A stretch of DNA of 64,000 bases from Ditylenchus dipsaci (Eukaryota > Nematoda > Chromadorea > Rhabditida > Anguinidae), in contig SADC01000055.1 of the NCBI GenBank assembly GCA_004194705.1, positions 124,001 through 188,000 of the forward strand, read 5' to 3'. Positions 22,081 to 34,121 of the stretch are shown here, piece after piece. Numbering within the stretch: position 1 is the first letter of the stretch; each line of letters begins with the position of its first letter. The notes beneath the pieces are model-generated. The model searched no databases. It was not told the DNA's origin and worked only from the letters and a program-made list of their open reading frames with translations. The translations under genes and the position numbers were made by a program.

Positions 22081-23717
22081 TCAACTACAAAAAAGTAAGA
22101 AAAAAATTCAAAGAGACATGCTCAACTTGAGTAAAACTTCAAATGTTCGAATGTCCGGGCACCACTTTTTCCTATAAAGACGAGATTAATTTGAATTCCG
22201 ATGGTGTTATTTTCGACCGTTTTTTTTGGTGTTTTCATCATCGAAATCAAAATTAATTCTTTTATAAGAAAACTATTGCCCAGGAATTCGAAAATTTGAA
22301 TGAAACTTATTATCAATTAATCAGACACAATAGGAAAGAAAAAATAAATAAACAAAAATGCCGCTGCGCGTGAAAGCTATGGTCCTTTAAGAGTATTATT
22401 GATTGAAAAAGATTTTGAAAAAGATCATTGGCATGCCTCTTTAAGGCGAAATTTGCATTTATAGCCATATTCTTCTTTTTTATTGTTATTAAAATTCCCC
22501 TGTCCGTATGGCGAAGAGGGCCCTTGGCTAACTTTTTTCGTTAAATGAATTATTTTAAAATTATAGAACTTCAAGAAAGGGACACTTCTTTTGATATTTT
22601 AGAAATCAGGAAAACAACTAGGTAAACAGCATAAACTATTTTTAGAAAACAATGTTATTGGTTTATTTTCTATTGTGCAAAGCTTAAGGGTTCTTTTTAA
22701 TTAAAAATCGTACGAAAACATTTTTTTAAATTTTTCGTCATACGTAAAAAATCGATAAGCTGGCACCCTGTAAATGGTCTTTAAAGATTGTTGTTGTTTT
22801 GAACACCTGTTTTAAATTGTCCCCCGCCAATTCAAATTTTTTTGCCGAATCATTCAACTTCTGTACTGATTTCTGAGCATGGTTTATAATAAAACAAGGC
22901 CTACAATTTAATTTTAGGCATAGTTTTGTCAAAAAGTAAGTTGAAAATTCGTACGTAAATCCAACGATAAAGAAAAAAATTTGAATTGGCGGGGACAACC
23001 GTTGTTGGAGACGGCGATGGCCCTTCAAAGGGTCGCCTTTAAGCCCCAGAGCGTGTCAGTTTTGATTACTTTTGACTGTAGAACAGATAGGATTTCTATG
23101 AATACCGTCTAATCGAAGAAAAAAGGATGTGCAGTGTGGAAAGTGACACTAGACTGAAAGGATAATTCCGCTGATGATGATTCCGCAGTGGATGATTTAG
23201 CTGAATAATTATTTTTGACGTCCTTGCTGGGCAAAAATTAAATTGTCACACCAGATTCGTGTTCAGCATGGTCCATTCCACATTCATCTTTGTCAAATTT
23301 CAACTTATTGATAAATTTTTTGCGAAAATTAGATCGAGCGGATCAGAATTCCGGTCCGATCGGCTGGATCACGCAGACACGCAGAACCACTCAAAACCAC
23401 CATAAACCTGGAATTCTGATCTGCTCAATCGAATTTTCGCAAAAAGTCTATCCCACTTTAGTAAGCTCCCGAAAAAACCATCTTTCATGGGCTTCTGGTC
23501 ATCCGGGGTTGGATTCTAACCAATCCCAGTTATTTTCTGACAAAAAAATCTGAATTCCCGCAGAATTTTGACTAAAAACGTCGAGAAAAAAATTAGGGCG
23601 CATTTTTCAGTAATTAGGGGGAATTCCAATTAGGGGGCATTTTTCAGCAATTAGGGGCAGAATTGAATATTACCCTCTTGTTTATTCTTTGCTATTTTTT
23701 ATTTTGTTTAAACTAGG
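22081..23717. other. Cluster of decayed TTAA-type MITEs and one hairpin
   Basis: At 22110-22445 there is a decayed relative of the rps-27-carrying arms (CAAATGTTCGAATGTCCGGG and GCATGCCTCTTTAA). At about 22775-23030 is a copy of the 55792-56025 family (CCCGCCAATTCAAATTTTTT with its inverse). At 23318-23445 a hairpin has arms TTTTTTGCGAAAATTAGATC and inverse. No gene is recognised. Confidence 0.5.
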
Positions 23718-24746
23718 GCTGTGTAATTCTCCGAAAAAATAGAAATCGGTAAATTTTTCGGAGAATTCTCCAGAATTCTCCAAAAAATCGGAAAAGTAGC
23801 AACTCAATCGCATTTTCAACATAAACTCAAATAAATAGCGAATTAGCGTTTTCAGTAACTGACCTACTTATACTTAAAAAAGTAAAACCTCAATATAGAA
23901 GAAATTGGAAGGCTACTGTATTAAAACTATAAAACGTACAGAGGTCACTAAATCGCGGTTTAGCTCTGCAGTTGACTGTACGAAACTACAGTTAACTGTG
24001 CAGAGATTACAGTTGACTGTACAGCCACAGTTGAATATGCAAACGAAATAAATTACCGATTTTTAGTAATTTATACGGGCTGTGGCAAGTCACCGATAAA
24101 TTACCGTGGTGACTTACCTCCTCCTTATCTTCGAACTAACTGAGCTTTTTCACATTTTCTATTAAGCCAATTTTGGTAAGGAAAGTTTATAGATATTTAA
24201 CACCAAGTTTAAATTTCAAAGTTTAAGTTTAAAATAAAAATCTAAAATGCACACCTAAGAAGATAGCTAAGCATGCATCAAAGAGTTGGCAGGCTTCTCA
24301 TTAGTTTAAAACATTTAAACTTTTATGTTCTTCTACAAAATCTTGTACTATTTTTGTCCAACTCTGCAGATTAATTTTACAAAAAGCTCTAAAATTAATA
24401 AAATGACGGGGGTTGTGTCTCATTTGCATCACAGCCGCCTTAATTTGTTTGACGTTGCTGACATCCCTTCATTTTTGCTGCTTAATGCTATACACCAATC
24501 ATCTGTCCTCAAACACCTTCTTCTCTATCTTAGGGCAGGGGCGTGCCTAATGCCCTAAGTCGCATCCCCACTGCAGTAATTAACCAATTTCTACAAATAA
24601 GCTATCCAATATAAAAGAGCTTAGCGAGTCCTTATCTAGTTTACAAGGTGTTACTACAAGGACGATACTCTTTTAAAAAGACGTGCTTTTTCCTTTCTAA
24701 CTAAATAACTTTTTTGACTGTTATTAATACTCTATATTAAATTTTT
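23718..24746. other. Probable hAT-like remnant, otherwise no gene
   Basis: At 23716 TAGGGCTGTGTAATTCTCCG resembles the left end of the element at 48387, followed by repeated GGAGAATTCTCC. No matching right end with a duplication was found. At 23955-24040 there are several ACAGTTAACTGT-like words. Nothing recognised beyond 24150. Confidence 0.35.
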
Positions 24747-25299
24747 AGCTCTATATGTGTTTTCATCGCTCCGAAAAAATAGCCTTGGTCGCCCTGTTGT
24801 TTTTTTCTGAAAATTTGTTTTCATTCGAAAATCTCAGAGAAGCTTTTGGCACTCATGCACTTCGGGGGCCCTGCTTTTATTAACTGTGAACAGGTATATA
24901 AATTCAAATTTTGGTAAGGAATTTTTTCGAATCTTAAATTTTTAGTAAGGTGAACATTAGAAAACTTCCTTTTTTCTCGTTTCAGCGCATAAAAATTATT
25001 ATTGAAGAGACTTAAAGACACTATTTACAGTTAAAAAAACAAGGGTTCCTAAAGTGCACAAGTATCAAGCTTTTTAAACTATTTTTTCATACCTATTACC
25101 TGAGCCCAATTTTATGCTTTTCCGGCATTGATGCAAAAAAATTAGCTTGGGGGACCAAGGAAAAATATTTTGTACCATTTTTACCAAATATTTAAATAGT
25201 TAAAAAGTTTGTAAAACTTTTAGAAGAAAGCTTTTTTCTGCAAAAACATTACAAGGGGGACCAAGGCAATTTTTAGAGGAAGGCGAACGCATATTGAAT
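24747..25299. mobile_element. CCTTGGTC-end element
   Basis: The left end AGCTCTATATGTGTTTTCAT then AGCCTTGGTCGCCCTGTTG is matched at the right by GGGGGACCAAGGCAA and GGCGAACGCATATTGA in inverse order. It is a shorter relative of 19681-21064, about 100 bp upstream of the homeobox start. Confidence 0.5.
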
Positions 25300-25405
25300 C
25301 AGCTTTTTTTTCCGGTTTTTAAAGAGTTTTCAAACTTTTTAGAAGCATTCATTCTACTTGATCATCTTAAACAGGATATTCTGCCTATTTTGAAGTACTT
25401 AAGCA

Positions 25406-28317
25406 ATGAGTAAGCGACTAGAAGCCCCTACAAAGTCCTCCTCTGCCTCTACCTCGCTAACCCATTCGCCACTTTTAATTTCATCTGCCTCTTCGTTCAA
25501 CTCAATGCTACCATTTCCGATCCCGTTAATTGGAGAGCAAACTACTACTCTCAACAATTCTTCATTTCCTTTCGACAATGTACCTATGAGTAATTCTGCC
25601 AATTGGTCCATGAGCCTGGCTGCTGCAATGTCCAACTTAGGAAGTAGCAATGCTGTGAACGGCTTAGGTGCATCAGGGCTTAATACTGGTCTTACTAATT
25701 CAACAAGTACTGATAACAATGATTCAAAGCAGATGGATAAGCTGAAGATGAGATTTGCTGCGGAAATGCTTCGTAAGATTTAATTTTAAATCAGTTAAAA
25801 CTGTTCACAAATTTGAAAATTTGGATTTGGACAGCTTGATCAAAAATTTTACTCTCACACACTGTTCTTAGGGCCTAGGCCGAGGGGAGAATGGAACTCC
25901 CAAAATATTCGACAATTATTTTCAAATTGTTTTTTGTTCGTGTCTAGAATTTTACCAGAACCGTTAACCATTTACTAGTCCAGTCTAAGGTTGCTTGACA
26001 GTGTCAGGTCAGACTAGTCGACCTATTTTGACTGCACTATAGTCACCGGATATCCAATTAAGATTTTTCTGGACTAGTACATAAAATGTTAATTTTCAAT
26101 GCAAATACCTTATTTTCTCCAACTGCCGCCCCACCTCTATAATTGCCGCGCTCCTCCTCGACTTTGAGCTATTGTATCTCGGTCCATAATTTTTTTCGAA
26201 CAATTTTTTTTCAGGGTTTTTTAGTTATACCACGAGCTCTACTAATTCTGCATTTTAGATTTTGGATTTTCACCCAAAGATTTTAAAATGACTCTAATAA
26301 GTGCCCCAATAATTTTTTTCAAGCCAAAAAAATATTCAAATTTTTCGATAAGTTCATAAATATACATAATTGATATTTGATAAATAAGTTTTTAGTAAGC
26401 TATCAAAACCACTTCAAAGAGATGCTGATAGATGCTGCTTCAGCTTCAGCCAGAAACATGGTGGGCGCACCCTCAGCTTCTGACGTTCTGGGGTGTATGA
26501 GTCGAAGCATGGGCTCTATGCGATCAAATGGAATGGCTGGAGGCATCATGAAAGGATCATCTTGTCGAAGAAGTCGCACTACATTCACCACTAATCAGGT
26601 TAGTGTTTGTCCAACAAAACAATAATCTTTGACGCAACAAAAAAATATTTTTGTAAGAATGTATTATGATTAATGTGTTAAAATTAAATAAATAATTTGG
26701 AATACAAGGATAATCCATTTCTTTTTATTCTTTATCTGATTTATAAGAAGTCTCGAGATTTACTAAATATTATTAGAAAATTGAATTAAAGTAATAACAA
26801 ATATTGGATATTTTAATTAAGCAAAGAGATTTTTGGATAGACTCCTCAAATCTGAAAAATAAGAAATCATTAAATAATTGCGTAAATTATTTAATGGAAG
26901 GAAAAAATTATTTTTATAGAAAATTACACTAAACGCTAACAAAAGTTCAATATTCGCTGCTAGGGTCACAAAATTCTGTGATCTTTGCAATTCTATAATG
27001 TCATTGGAAGCAGAAAAATATCGAGTGACAAATTGAAAAAAAAAAGTACAGTCGAACCTCCTAATAACGATCACCCACATTAAAGGGGGATTGCGGAAAG
27101 CCCTTTAGGTTTCAAAAAGTGGCTTCTATCGTGCAGTGCGTAAGCGATCGCGTTTTTTGGCCCAAAATGGTGTTGCAGGTTCGATCCCACGTGGTGACTT
27201 GCTATTTATTTTGGATTGTTTGACCATTTTTAGAGATAATTTGGGTTGCGGATTCCGAATCCGGCGTCAAAAAAGTCTAAGCACCCCTAGAACTGGCCAA
27301 ACAAGCCAAAAAATAGTGTGCCACCACGTGGGATCGAACCTGCAACATTATTTTAGGCCAAATGGCTTCTCCTCCTTTAACAATCACCTTCTCATTAATA
27401 ATCATCAAAAAATTTTGGTCTATCTTGACTGATTTCCCGATTAACGAACACCCCATTAAAAAGTACAGTCGAATTTCCCAACAATGATCACAATCCATTA
27501 ACGATCACCTCCCAATAAAGAGCACCGGAAACAGGAAACAACCTTTTAATTCTCCCTATGTGAATAAGAACCGAGATTTGAACTTGAGTATCTGAATATT
27601 CCGCCCATAAAAAATCCTCCCTTTAAATTGATGTTTTCAAAGTCCTGTGAATTCATTTTAAAAAATGTCGCCACTTGTTTTTGCTGTAAAATTATATATG
27701 ATCCATTAGCAAAGGAAAACGAAATTTCAAGTTATTTATGTAAAAATTTTAGATTAACCAGTTAGAGGCCATTTTTAAACACACTCAATATCCCGATGTT
27801 TTTTTGCGAGAGGAGCTAGCCCTGCGCACTAATTTAAGTGAAGCAAGGATCCAAGTCTGGTTCCAGAACAGACGAGCCAAGGCAAGAAAGGTTAATATTA
27901 CTAATGGAATTAAAATAACCAACAGATAAACTTTAGACACGTCGCTCTTGTTCCATCGGCTCATCTCTGTTTGATACCAATTTACTCCATCCTGACTACA
28001 ATTCCGTGCACTGCGGACAGTTCTCTTCTCCATCACTGAGCCCCTCTATTTCTTCCAGAGACTCCACCCCTCAGCTATCACCCAACATTTTGAGTGCTAA
28101 TAGTAGTCGTCGTGGCAGTTCCAAGTGCAGCTCTTTTCTGATCAAATGTTTGGTAGAGAACATTGAAGACTCTTCGGAAAATAACTCTCGCTCAGCCAGC
28201 CGAAATGAGGAGCATGAGGGCAATGGCAAAAAAGAAACAAAGGATGAAGAACAAAACAAAAGTAAAAAATCAGACGAAAATGCCATCGAGGAAGTGTTTC
28301 AACAAATTACTGTCTAA
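25406..28317 (+). CDS. Paired-like (Q50) homeobox transcription factor
   Basis: Four exons: 25406-25772, 26396-26598, 27753-27890 and 27937-28317, all with GT/AG borders and matching phases, encode 362 residues with no frame break. The N-terminal half is Ser/Asn-rich. The homeodomain starts at the end of exon 2 ([11 protein letters not shown]) and fills exon 3 ([30 protein letters not shown]); residue 50 is Q and N51 is intact, as in paired-like DNA-binding factors. No paired box is present. The C-terminal tail is Ser-rich and then acidic/basic, with [11 protein letters not shown], possibly a repressor-type motif. Intron 3 is only 46 nt. An AATAAA at 28347-28352 fits the 3' end. The precise orthologue cannot be fixed; Shox, Drgx/Prrxl1 and Phox2-like genes are candidates. 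Confidence 0.9.
27049..27535. repeat. Repeats within homeobox intron 2
   Basis: pogo-like ends (ACAGTCGAACCTCCTAATAA at 27050 and ACAGTCGAATTTCCCAACAA at 27465) and an inverted pair of GGTTCGATCCCACGTGG (27178 and inverse at 27324). The latter resembles a tRNA B box, but no tRNA fold is possible. Confidence 0.45.
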
Positions 28318-28352
28318 TTTTTTCATGTATTTTTTTCAGTGTCTAAAATAAA

Positions 28353-29202
28353 AAAAGGTTTTGTGACGAATCGTACCATAAAGTATAGTAAAGTACTTCT
28401 TTTTGACGTCACTATCCATTTTGTATGTCAAAGGAAAGAGGAGGCTCTGGCGGTCATGTTGGTTCCTCGGTCACTTATATTGACATTTAAAAGTTCAGCA
28501 AAAACAACGTGATCGTCCTTTATGTGTTCCCTTTGTCTTAGTCCCTGTCCAAAAATTTGAATAAACCAGCTCTTTTGATTATCGCTCCAACGTCCTGCCA
28601 TTACACTACGATAATTGACGGTCTCTAGACATTGATTATCTAAAAACGTTTTCTTAATCATCACGATCTCAGTAGATTCCACTTTTTAGATTTCGGTTGA
28701 TCACTCAAAAGTTTCGAAATGGATCCCGGAACTTGTTTAGTTCGGGAGAGGGGGGGGAGGTCCCATTTTATATTTTTTTCGTAAATTATTTTTAAAAGTC
28801 TTATATACGATTTTTCTGATTTTTAAACCAATAGAAACGTTGTTTCCTAACTCTTTTCTAAAAAAGCAATTTTTTGACAGAGAAAAAAATCGACTAAAAT
28901 TTGACCAAAATCTTGATTTACCTTGGTCCCCAAGGCAAAAAATCAGATTTCAGTCAAATTTTTTTTTGTAAAAAATTGGATTTTTATGTGAGAAAGTGTC
29001 ATCAACAACGCTTTCCACCATTTTCAGCATTAGAAAATTACTTAAGAGACTTTTAAATATGTTTTACGAAAATTTATGAAAAGTGCCCATTTTCCGACTG
29101 TTAGGAGCAGAAAATGAATCACTCATAGGCGATTCATAGAGCATATATGGTATTTGTGATTTTGGTATTGCTAGCAACACACGTTCCAATCAAATATTTC
29201 AG
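28353..29202. other. No gene recognised
   Basis: It includes the pair CCTTGGTCCCCAAGGCAAAA at 28922, itself a short palindrome of the CCTTGGTC end motif, and an 84-codon open frame (28682-28428, minus) without recognisable content. Confidence 0.35.
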
Positions 29203-29352
29203 ATCAAACGGTTAGGAACTTTTTACTAACAATCTCAGTCAAAGTACCCTGATAGTTCTGCTCGACAAAAGCTTTAGGCACAACTAAACTTGAGCGAAGC
29301 AATCATTCAAGCCTGGTTTCAGAGTAGACGTCGAAAAAACCTCGAAACGTAA
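29203..29352 (+). pseudogene. Decayed homeodomain exon
   Basis: It follows an ATTTCAG acceptor and aligns with exon 3 of the homeobox gene 1.4 kb upstream, starting at the same codon (IKRL versus INQL). It reads SKYPDSSARQKL, a TAG stop, then AQLNLSEAIIQAWFQSRRRK. There is another stop (TAA) near residue 9, and the usually invariant Asn51 is Ser. Position and phase suggest tandem duplication of the homeobox gene followed by loss. Confidence 0.7.
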
Positions 29353-30299
29353 ATAAGTGTTTATGGATCAATCTTCAAATGAGTTAATTCCAGATACAAC
29401 TCTGAAATTTGACAGAATTTAAGTGAATATTGATTTTTATTATTATTTTTGTGAATCATAAAAATACCGAATAAAAACTTTCTTTGTTAAATTATTTAGA
29501 TTTTATGAACAATAAAAACTATCCAAGTGCACAAAAGAGCAATTTATGCACAGAAAAACATTCTAAAAATTATTGATTTGCTTCTCGTAAGTGACTTTTA
29601 TCACGTATAGGAAAATTTTCATATCTGTTTCATTTATTTAGGAAAAGAAGTTGAAAATACAGTGTTGACTAAGAAATTTGCTTTATTTCAAAAAGTCAAA
29701 ACTTCTTTGTCACAATCCTAAAATTTTATTTTTACAGATTAATATCCTTTATGATCAAGTTCTAAATATATATTTTGTAGAAAATGTCAAAAATATGATT
29801 TTTAGGCGCTAGTTTGGTATACACCTCCTGCCCCTACTCTTTTTCCCGGAAAATTGCTTCTGTCATGTACCACCCTTTCTTCAATAATTATGGTCTCGTG
29901 AGATTTAGCGCAGAGCCCGACCATTACTGACAAGCTTTTTGTTTGAAAAATAGTTTTTTAAGTGTCCATCAAAAAATTTTGGGTTCAATTTTGGCTTTTG
30001 GTGCTGCTGGGTGGATAAAGCCGTAGCGTTGATTTTTTCATGGTATTTTACTGGGATCAGGGCCATAACTCTAATTAGAAGTCCAGATAGTTTCGAGTCT
30101 GACCCCAGTTAGCTTATGAGAAGTAGACCTTGGTCATAAAAGTACAAAAATTTTTATTGTTTAAAATAAGGTCAATCTCTGTCTGCACATTGTATTAATA
30201 CTCTATACAGCAAAATAATTTTCGCGGCAACCTTCAAACAATTTTGATTTTTTGACTTAAATCTGTAACCCAGTGCTCTCATATAACACGCCTTAATTT
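29353..30299. other. No gene recognised
   Basis: AT-rich, no gene, no clear repeat. Confidence 0.35.
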
Positions 30300-30785
30300 T
30301 CAAAAAAATTCGACTCAGGATTAACATCCACTCCTCCTGAGTTGGTTGTCTAGCCTTTGCTAACTGTGCGTTCATAACTGTAGAGATCTCGTATGATACG
30401 AGAAATTCTACAGTTAACAGCAAGACAAAATCTGACTCAGGATTAGAGATGGCAAATGGCCTATTTCGGGACGGGACGGGACAAAATTTACTTTGAAAAA
30501 TTTCGGGACGGGACATCGGGACGGGACAGGGCCTAAAAACCCTTCGGGACGGGACAGGACGGGACGTCCCGACCCATTAATAAGGGAAAAATAAAGGAAA
30601 AATGAAGGAAAAATCGGAAAATCATTCCGGGACGGGACACACTAGAATTTTTTTCCGGGACGGGACAAGCCCTAAAATCCCTTCGGGACGGGACGGGACG
30701 GGATTCCTGTCCCGTCCCGAGGCCATCTCTACTCAGGATGAGTGGATGTCATCCTTAGTCAGAAAAACCATGGAAAAGTTTTGAC
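30300..30785. repeat. Imperfect hairpin split by a hAT-like MITE
   Basis: Left arm around 30311-30340 (CGACTCAGGATTAACATCCA) pairs with right arm 30732-30760 (CTCAGGATGAGTGGATGTCA inverted). The centre includes GTAGAGATCTCGTATGATAC. The hAT-like element 30444-30731 is inserted in it. Confidence 0.45.
30444..30731. mobile_element. hAT-like MITE with GGGAC arrays
   Basis: 288 bp, TAGAGATGGC and inverse GCCATCTCTA, perfect 8-bp duplication CTCAGGAT (30436-30443 and 30732-30739). The interior is made largely of tandem GGGAC/GGGACGG units. A longer copy interrupts the srh gene at 44776-45255. Confidence 0.9.
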
Positions 30786-31579
30786 TGAATTTTTTCAAAA
30801 AGGCGAAAGTCAAAAATAAAATAAAAAATTAAATTAAGGCATATTATATGTTTTTTTCGGAAATGCGCACATTTGGGATATGTTGTTTAAATACGCTATT
30901 TTTTCTAGTGCTTATTGGTCTTTTGGCGACCGAAAAAGACTTTATTTCTTTAAAAAACACTTAAAAATCCAAAAAAAGCTCAAATCTGATAAATGAGGAT
31001 GTCTGCTTTGACACCACTTTTCAATTTTGAAAATAAGTTAGTGTTTAAGAAATTGCAGAGCATTTGTCAATGCAAATTTGTATTTGTCAGTAAATTTTTT
31101 ATTGATAAGCAATGGAATAATAATTTTTTTGTTATTTTTGTTATTCCTGCACAGTTGATTCATAGTTCGTAGTGTGTAACATCATTGTATAAATACAGGA
31201 AAAGTCTTTTTGGAAAAGGTTATTGTGTTTGAAACTGTTCTCTATTTATGGTTAATTTTTTTTGATTTTTTTTTTATAAGTTGCGCACTTTTTAAAAAAT
31301 GACTTTTGAGTTCTCTTTACGTTGTTGCAGTAATTCATCTGTGAATGTGGAACTTCACGTGAACTATTTCTCAGTGACCGAATTTTTGCGTTTCGAAAAC
31401 TTTTTGTAGTTTTCAAGCCTGAAAACTTCTAAAAACCTGTTACGACCATTAAATTTTTGACAAACTTCCCGGAATGAGATGTTTTTGACTTAGAAGGAGA
31501 TTGCCCGAACTGTACCATCGGATGTGCAAATACTCTTAAAGCCTTCTTTTAGAGCATATTCGTCTCGTATAGTGCAGCC
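30786..31579. other. No gene recognised
   Basis: AT-rich, no gene or repeat that can be supported. Confidence 0.35.
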
Positions 31580-32140
31580 GAAGTTATTTCTGCAAGCAGT
31601 GACAAGCGATTCGAGTTCTAGGTCAAAGATAGCCAAAAAGACCACAATAAACACTAATTTTGTATATTTTAGTGCCTTAATTCTGAATTTTCGTCAGTCA
31701 AGTGCCAAATCTGATCATTATGACCTTATGTCACTTTTCGATTATGCCTTGGTAAAAATTGAATTTTCAAAAATTTTCTAAAGTTTTTTTGAAAACTGAA
31801 GTTTTACTAAGGCATATGATTTACGTGAAAATTAAAAATTTTCAATCAAAAACTGGCATAAGGTAATAATGATCAGATTTGGCACTTGACTGACAAAAAT
31901 TGAGAATTAAGGCACTAAAATATACAAAATTAGCGTTTTTTGGGGTTTTTTTGGCTTTCTTTGACCTGGAGCCAGTGTTGTAAATCCTAGCACCACGGCA
32001 CCGGCACCAGCTCACGCCACCGACTCCGAAAATTTCGGCATCGGCACCAGCTCACGGTACCGGTGCGGTGCAGTGAGCTGCCAGTGCCGCACCGGTGCCA
32101 CTTACAACACTGCCTAGAGCTCAATTTTTTGTCGCTCTCC
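31580..32140. repeat. Long hairpin with arms of about 200 bp
   Basis: Arms include TCTAGGTCAAAGATAGCC, AGTGCCAAATCTGATCATTA and AGTGCCTTAATTCT, each with its inverse. The centre is near 31780. The right arm is interrupted by the hAT-like MITE 31973-32112; the left arm shows the empty site. Confidence 0.65.
31973..32112. mobile_element. hAT-like MITE with GGCACC arrays
   Basis: 140 bp, CAGTGTTGTAAATCC and CACTTACAACACTG ends, flanked by CCTGGAGC and CCTAGAGC (8 bp, one mismatch). Inside are GGCACCGG, CAGCTCACG and inverse words. Confidence 0.8.
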
Positions 32141-33209
32141 GCCAAAATAATTTCAGCTACACTGCCAAAATCGACCATCCTTTACAATTTTACTTTTAAT
32201 AAATTTTACATTTTTGCACAATTAAAATTTGATATTTTCATGCATCCTTCTAAGTTTTACACAATTTGTATTTTTAGCAGTATGTAATTAAAGAGTTATT
32301 TTTATTTATTCAGTGTAACACTCCATTCTCAAAATGCTCTTGGAGAAAAACAGATATGCTTGTTTGCTTAATAACTTGACTTTTTCTTATATTGTCTAGC
32401 AATGATTTTTTTTTCAAATATGTGTGTTTGAAAAATAAAATTTTCTACTTATTAAATACTTTAAAGAATAAGGTTGGAATATTTTAAAATTTTATTTTTA
32501 GCTGAATTAATTTCAAATTTGAAAAAAAGCCGATTGATCAAAAACGTGTGAATTTTTTTTTTTGGAAGAATCTCTTTTATAAAAATTTTTGAGTCTAGCA
32601 TAGAATCTCTCCTGAAAACTTTTCTTTTCAAAAACTAAAGTATAAAGTAACCAAATATTAGTTTCAGACTCCGAAAAAAGTGCGTAAGACATAACGCTGA
32701 TCAAGGGAAAATATCAAACTGTACTATTCAATTCAAACATTTTTAAAACGCTACCTTGCAGAGCATAGCACATTTAATATATCAAATTTATGGAATTCGG
32801 TGAACGTACAGTAAAAACCTAGAGACTCAAAAAAACACTAAGCCGAAAACTGCCTTGGTCCCCCTGTGGATTTTCGAAATATATTTTTAAAATTCCACCT
32901 TCATATAGTGATACCCCTAAAAGTATTGTGTTCGAACTTTCGAAGATTTCGGATTTTTTCTGTCTATTTGGCAAAACATTGAAAATTTCATATAGTAAAT
33001 TCGGCGCTACTTGTATATACTACCACCCCCCCCCTCCCCAAAATCAAAAATCAACACTTTCGAGTGATTTGCGTCTAAGGTATGTGGATGTACGCATCTC
33101 AACCCAGGCAACCAAGCACCCGGCGCCGCCGAAGGGGCGCCGGGGGCTTGGTAGGTTAGGCACATTTACTTTAGACATAATTCCGAGCAAGACTCTTGAT
33201 CAAAAATGC
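32141..33209. other. Intergenic; single CCTTGGTC end and GC-rich patch
   Basis: TGCCTTGGTCCCCCTGT at 32851 is a lone end of the family described at 24747. A block at 33080-33215 (GTACGCATCTCAAC ... CGAGCAAGACTCTTGATCAA) recurs at 4495-4635 and 42090-42165, so it is a dispersed repeat. No gene. Confidence 0.4.
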
Positions 33210-33217
33210 ATTAAGAG

Positions 33218-33329
33218 TAGGGTTGTCGAGCCTTCGAAACTTTCGAGCCTTCGTCTCGGCTCGAACTTCGAAAAAAATCGAACTTGCGAGCCGAAAGTTC
33301 GATTTCGAGCCTTCGGCTCAACAACCCTA
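33218..33329. mobile_element. hAT-like MITE with GAGCCTTCG units
   Basis: 112 bp, TAGGGTTGTCGAGCC and inverse-like GGCTCAACAACCCTA, perfect 8-bp duplication ATTAAGAG (33210-33217 and 33330-33337). GAGCCTTCG words fill it. Confidence 0.9.
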
Positions 33330-33696
33330 ATTAAGAGGCTATTTTCGCCAAGTCCCATGCTGAAAAACATGGTAAAACATGTAAAAAGTCAAAATTTCAA
33401 AAAGTTCAAAACTCAATTTTTATTTACCGGACTTAAAAATAATGGACGCTACTTTTTTTTGCCCGCTAATTACTTCTTTTTGCCCGCTAAATCTTTTTTT
33501 CTGCCCGCAAATTTGAAATCCCGCTAATTACTCTTTTTTGCCCGCTAAATACTTTTTTCTGCCCGCAAATTACTTTTTTCTGCCCGCAAATTTCCTCAAA
33601 AATGCCCGCAAATTTTCTCTTCACTGGGTATAGGGCGAATTGACTGTCCCTTACTCAATTTTTTTTGATTCTTTCGTGGATTCATAGTGTTCTGAG

Positions 33697-33857
33697 CAAG
33701 ACGGTATGCTTCACGATTACCTCAGCCATCAGCCTCAGCCGGCTGAGGTCTGAAAAATTTACCTCAGCCGTCAACCGAGCCTAAAATTTTTGTTCAGCCT
33801 CAGCCCTCAGTCGGCTGATGGAACGGCTGAAGTCAGCCGGCTGAAGATATCGCCCTG
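33697..33857. mobile_element. hAT-like MITE with CTCAGCC arrays
   Basis: 161 bp, CAAGACGGTAT and inverse of CAGGGCGATAT as ends, perfect 8-bp duplication GTTCTGAG (33689-33696 and 33858-33865). The opposite terminal repeat of the host Mutator-like element keeps the empty site. Internally it repeats CTCAGCCGGCTGAGG-like words. Confidence 0.85.
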
Positions 33858-34121
33858 GTTCTGAGCATGTTTTATTGTGTGCTGGCCTTACAAATATGTG
33901 CTGTTTCCTTTTATCACTGTTCTGAAATCGCTTTTTTAATTAGGTCTTTTCTTGATAAGTCTTGCACATATTTAGTCTAAAAAACTTACCAATTTTCTGA
34001 GACTAACCAAAGTTTTTTATTTAATATTTTCACAACAAAGGACGAACAACTTAATAATGAATGACAAGTTTATTCAAGAATCCATATACAACACAGTTTT
34101 ACCAATAACAAGAGTCACTTT

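Noticed and set aside
27136..27360. Possible tRNA or tRNA-derived SINE at the GGTTCGATCC pair
   Set aside because: The B-box-like word is present in both orientations, but the T-stem does not pair and no acceptor or anticodon stem can be formed.
32928..33527. 199-codon open frame on the plus strand
   Set aside because: It runs through a dispersed repeat, a hAT-like MITE and the start of the Mutator-like element, so it is accidental.
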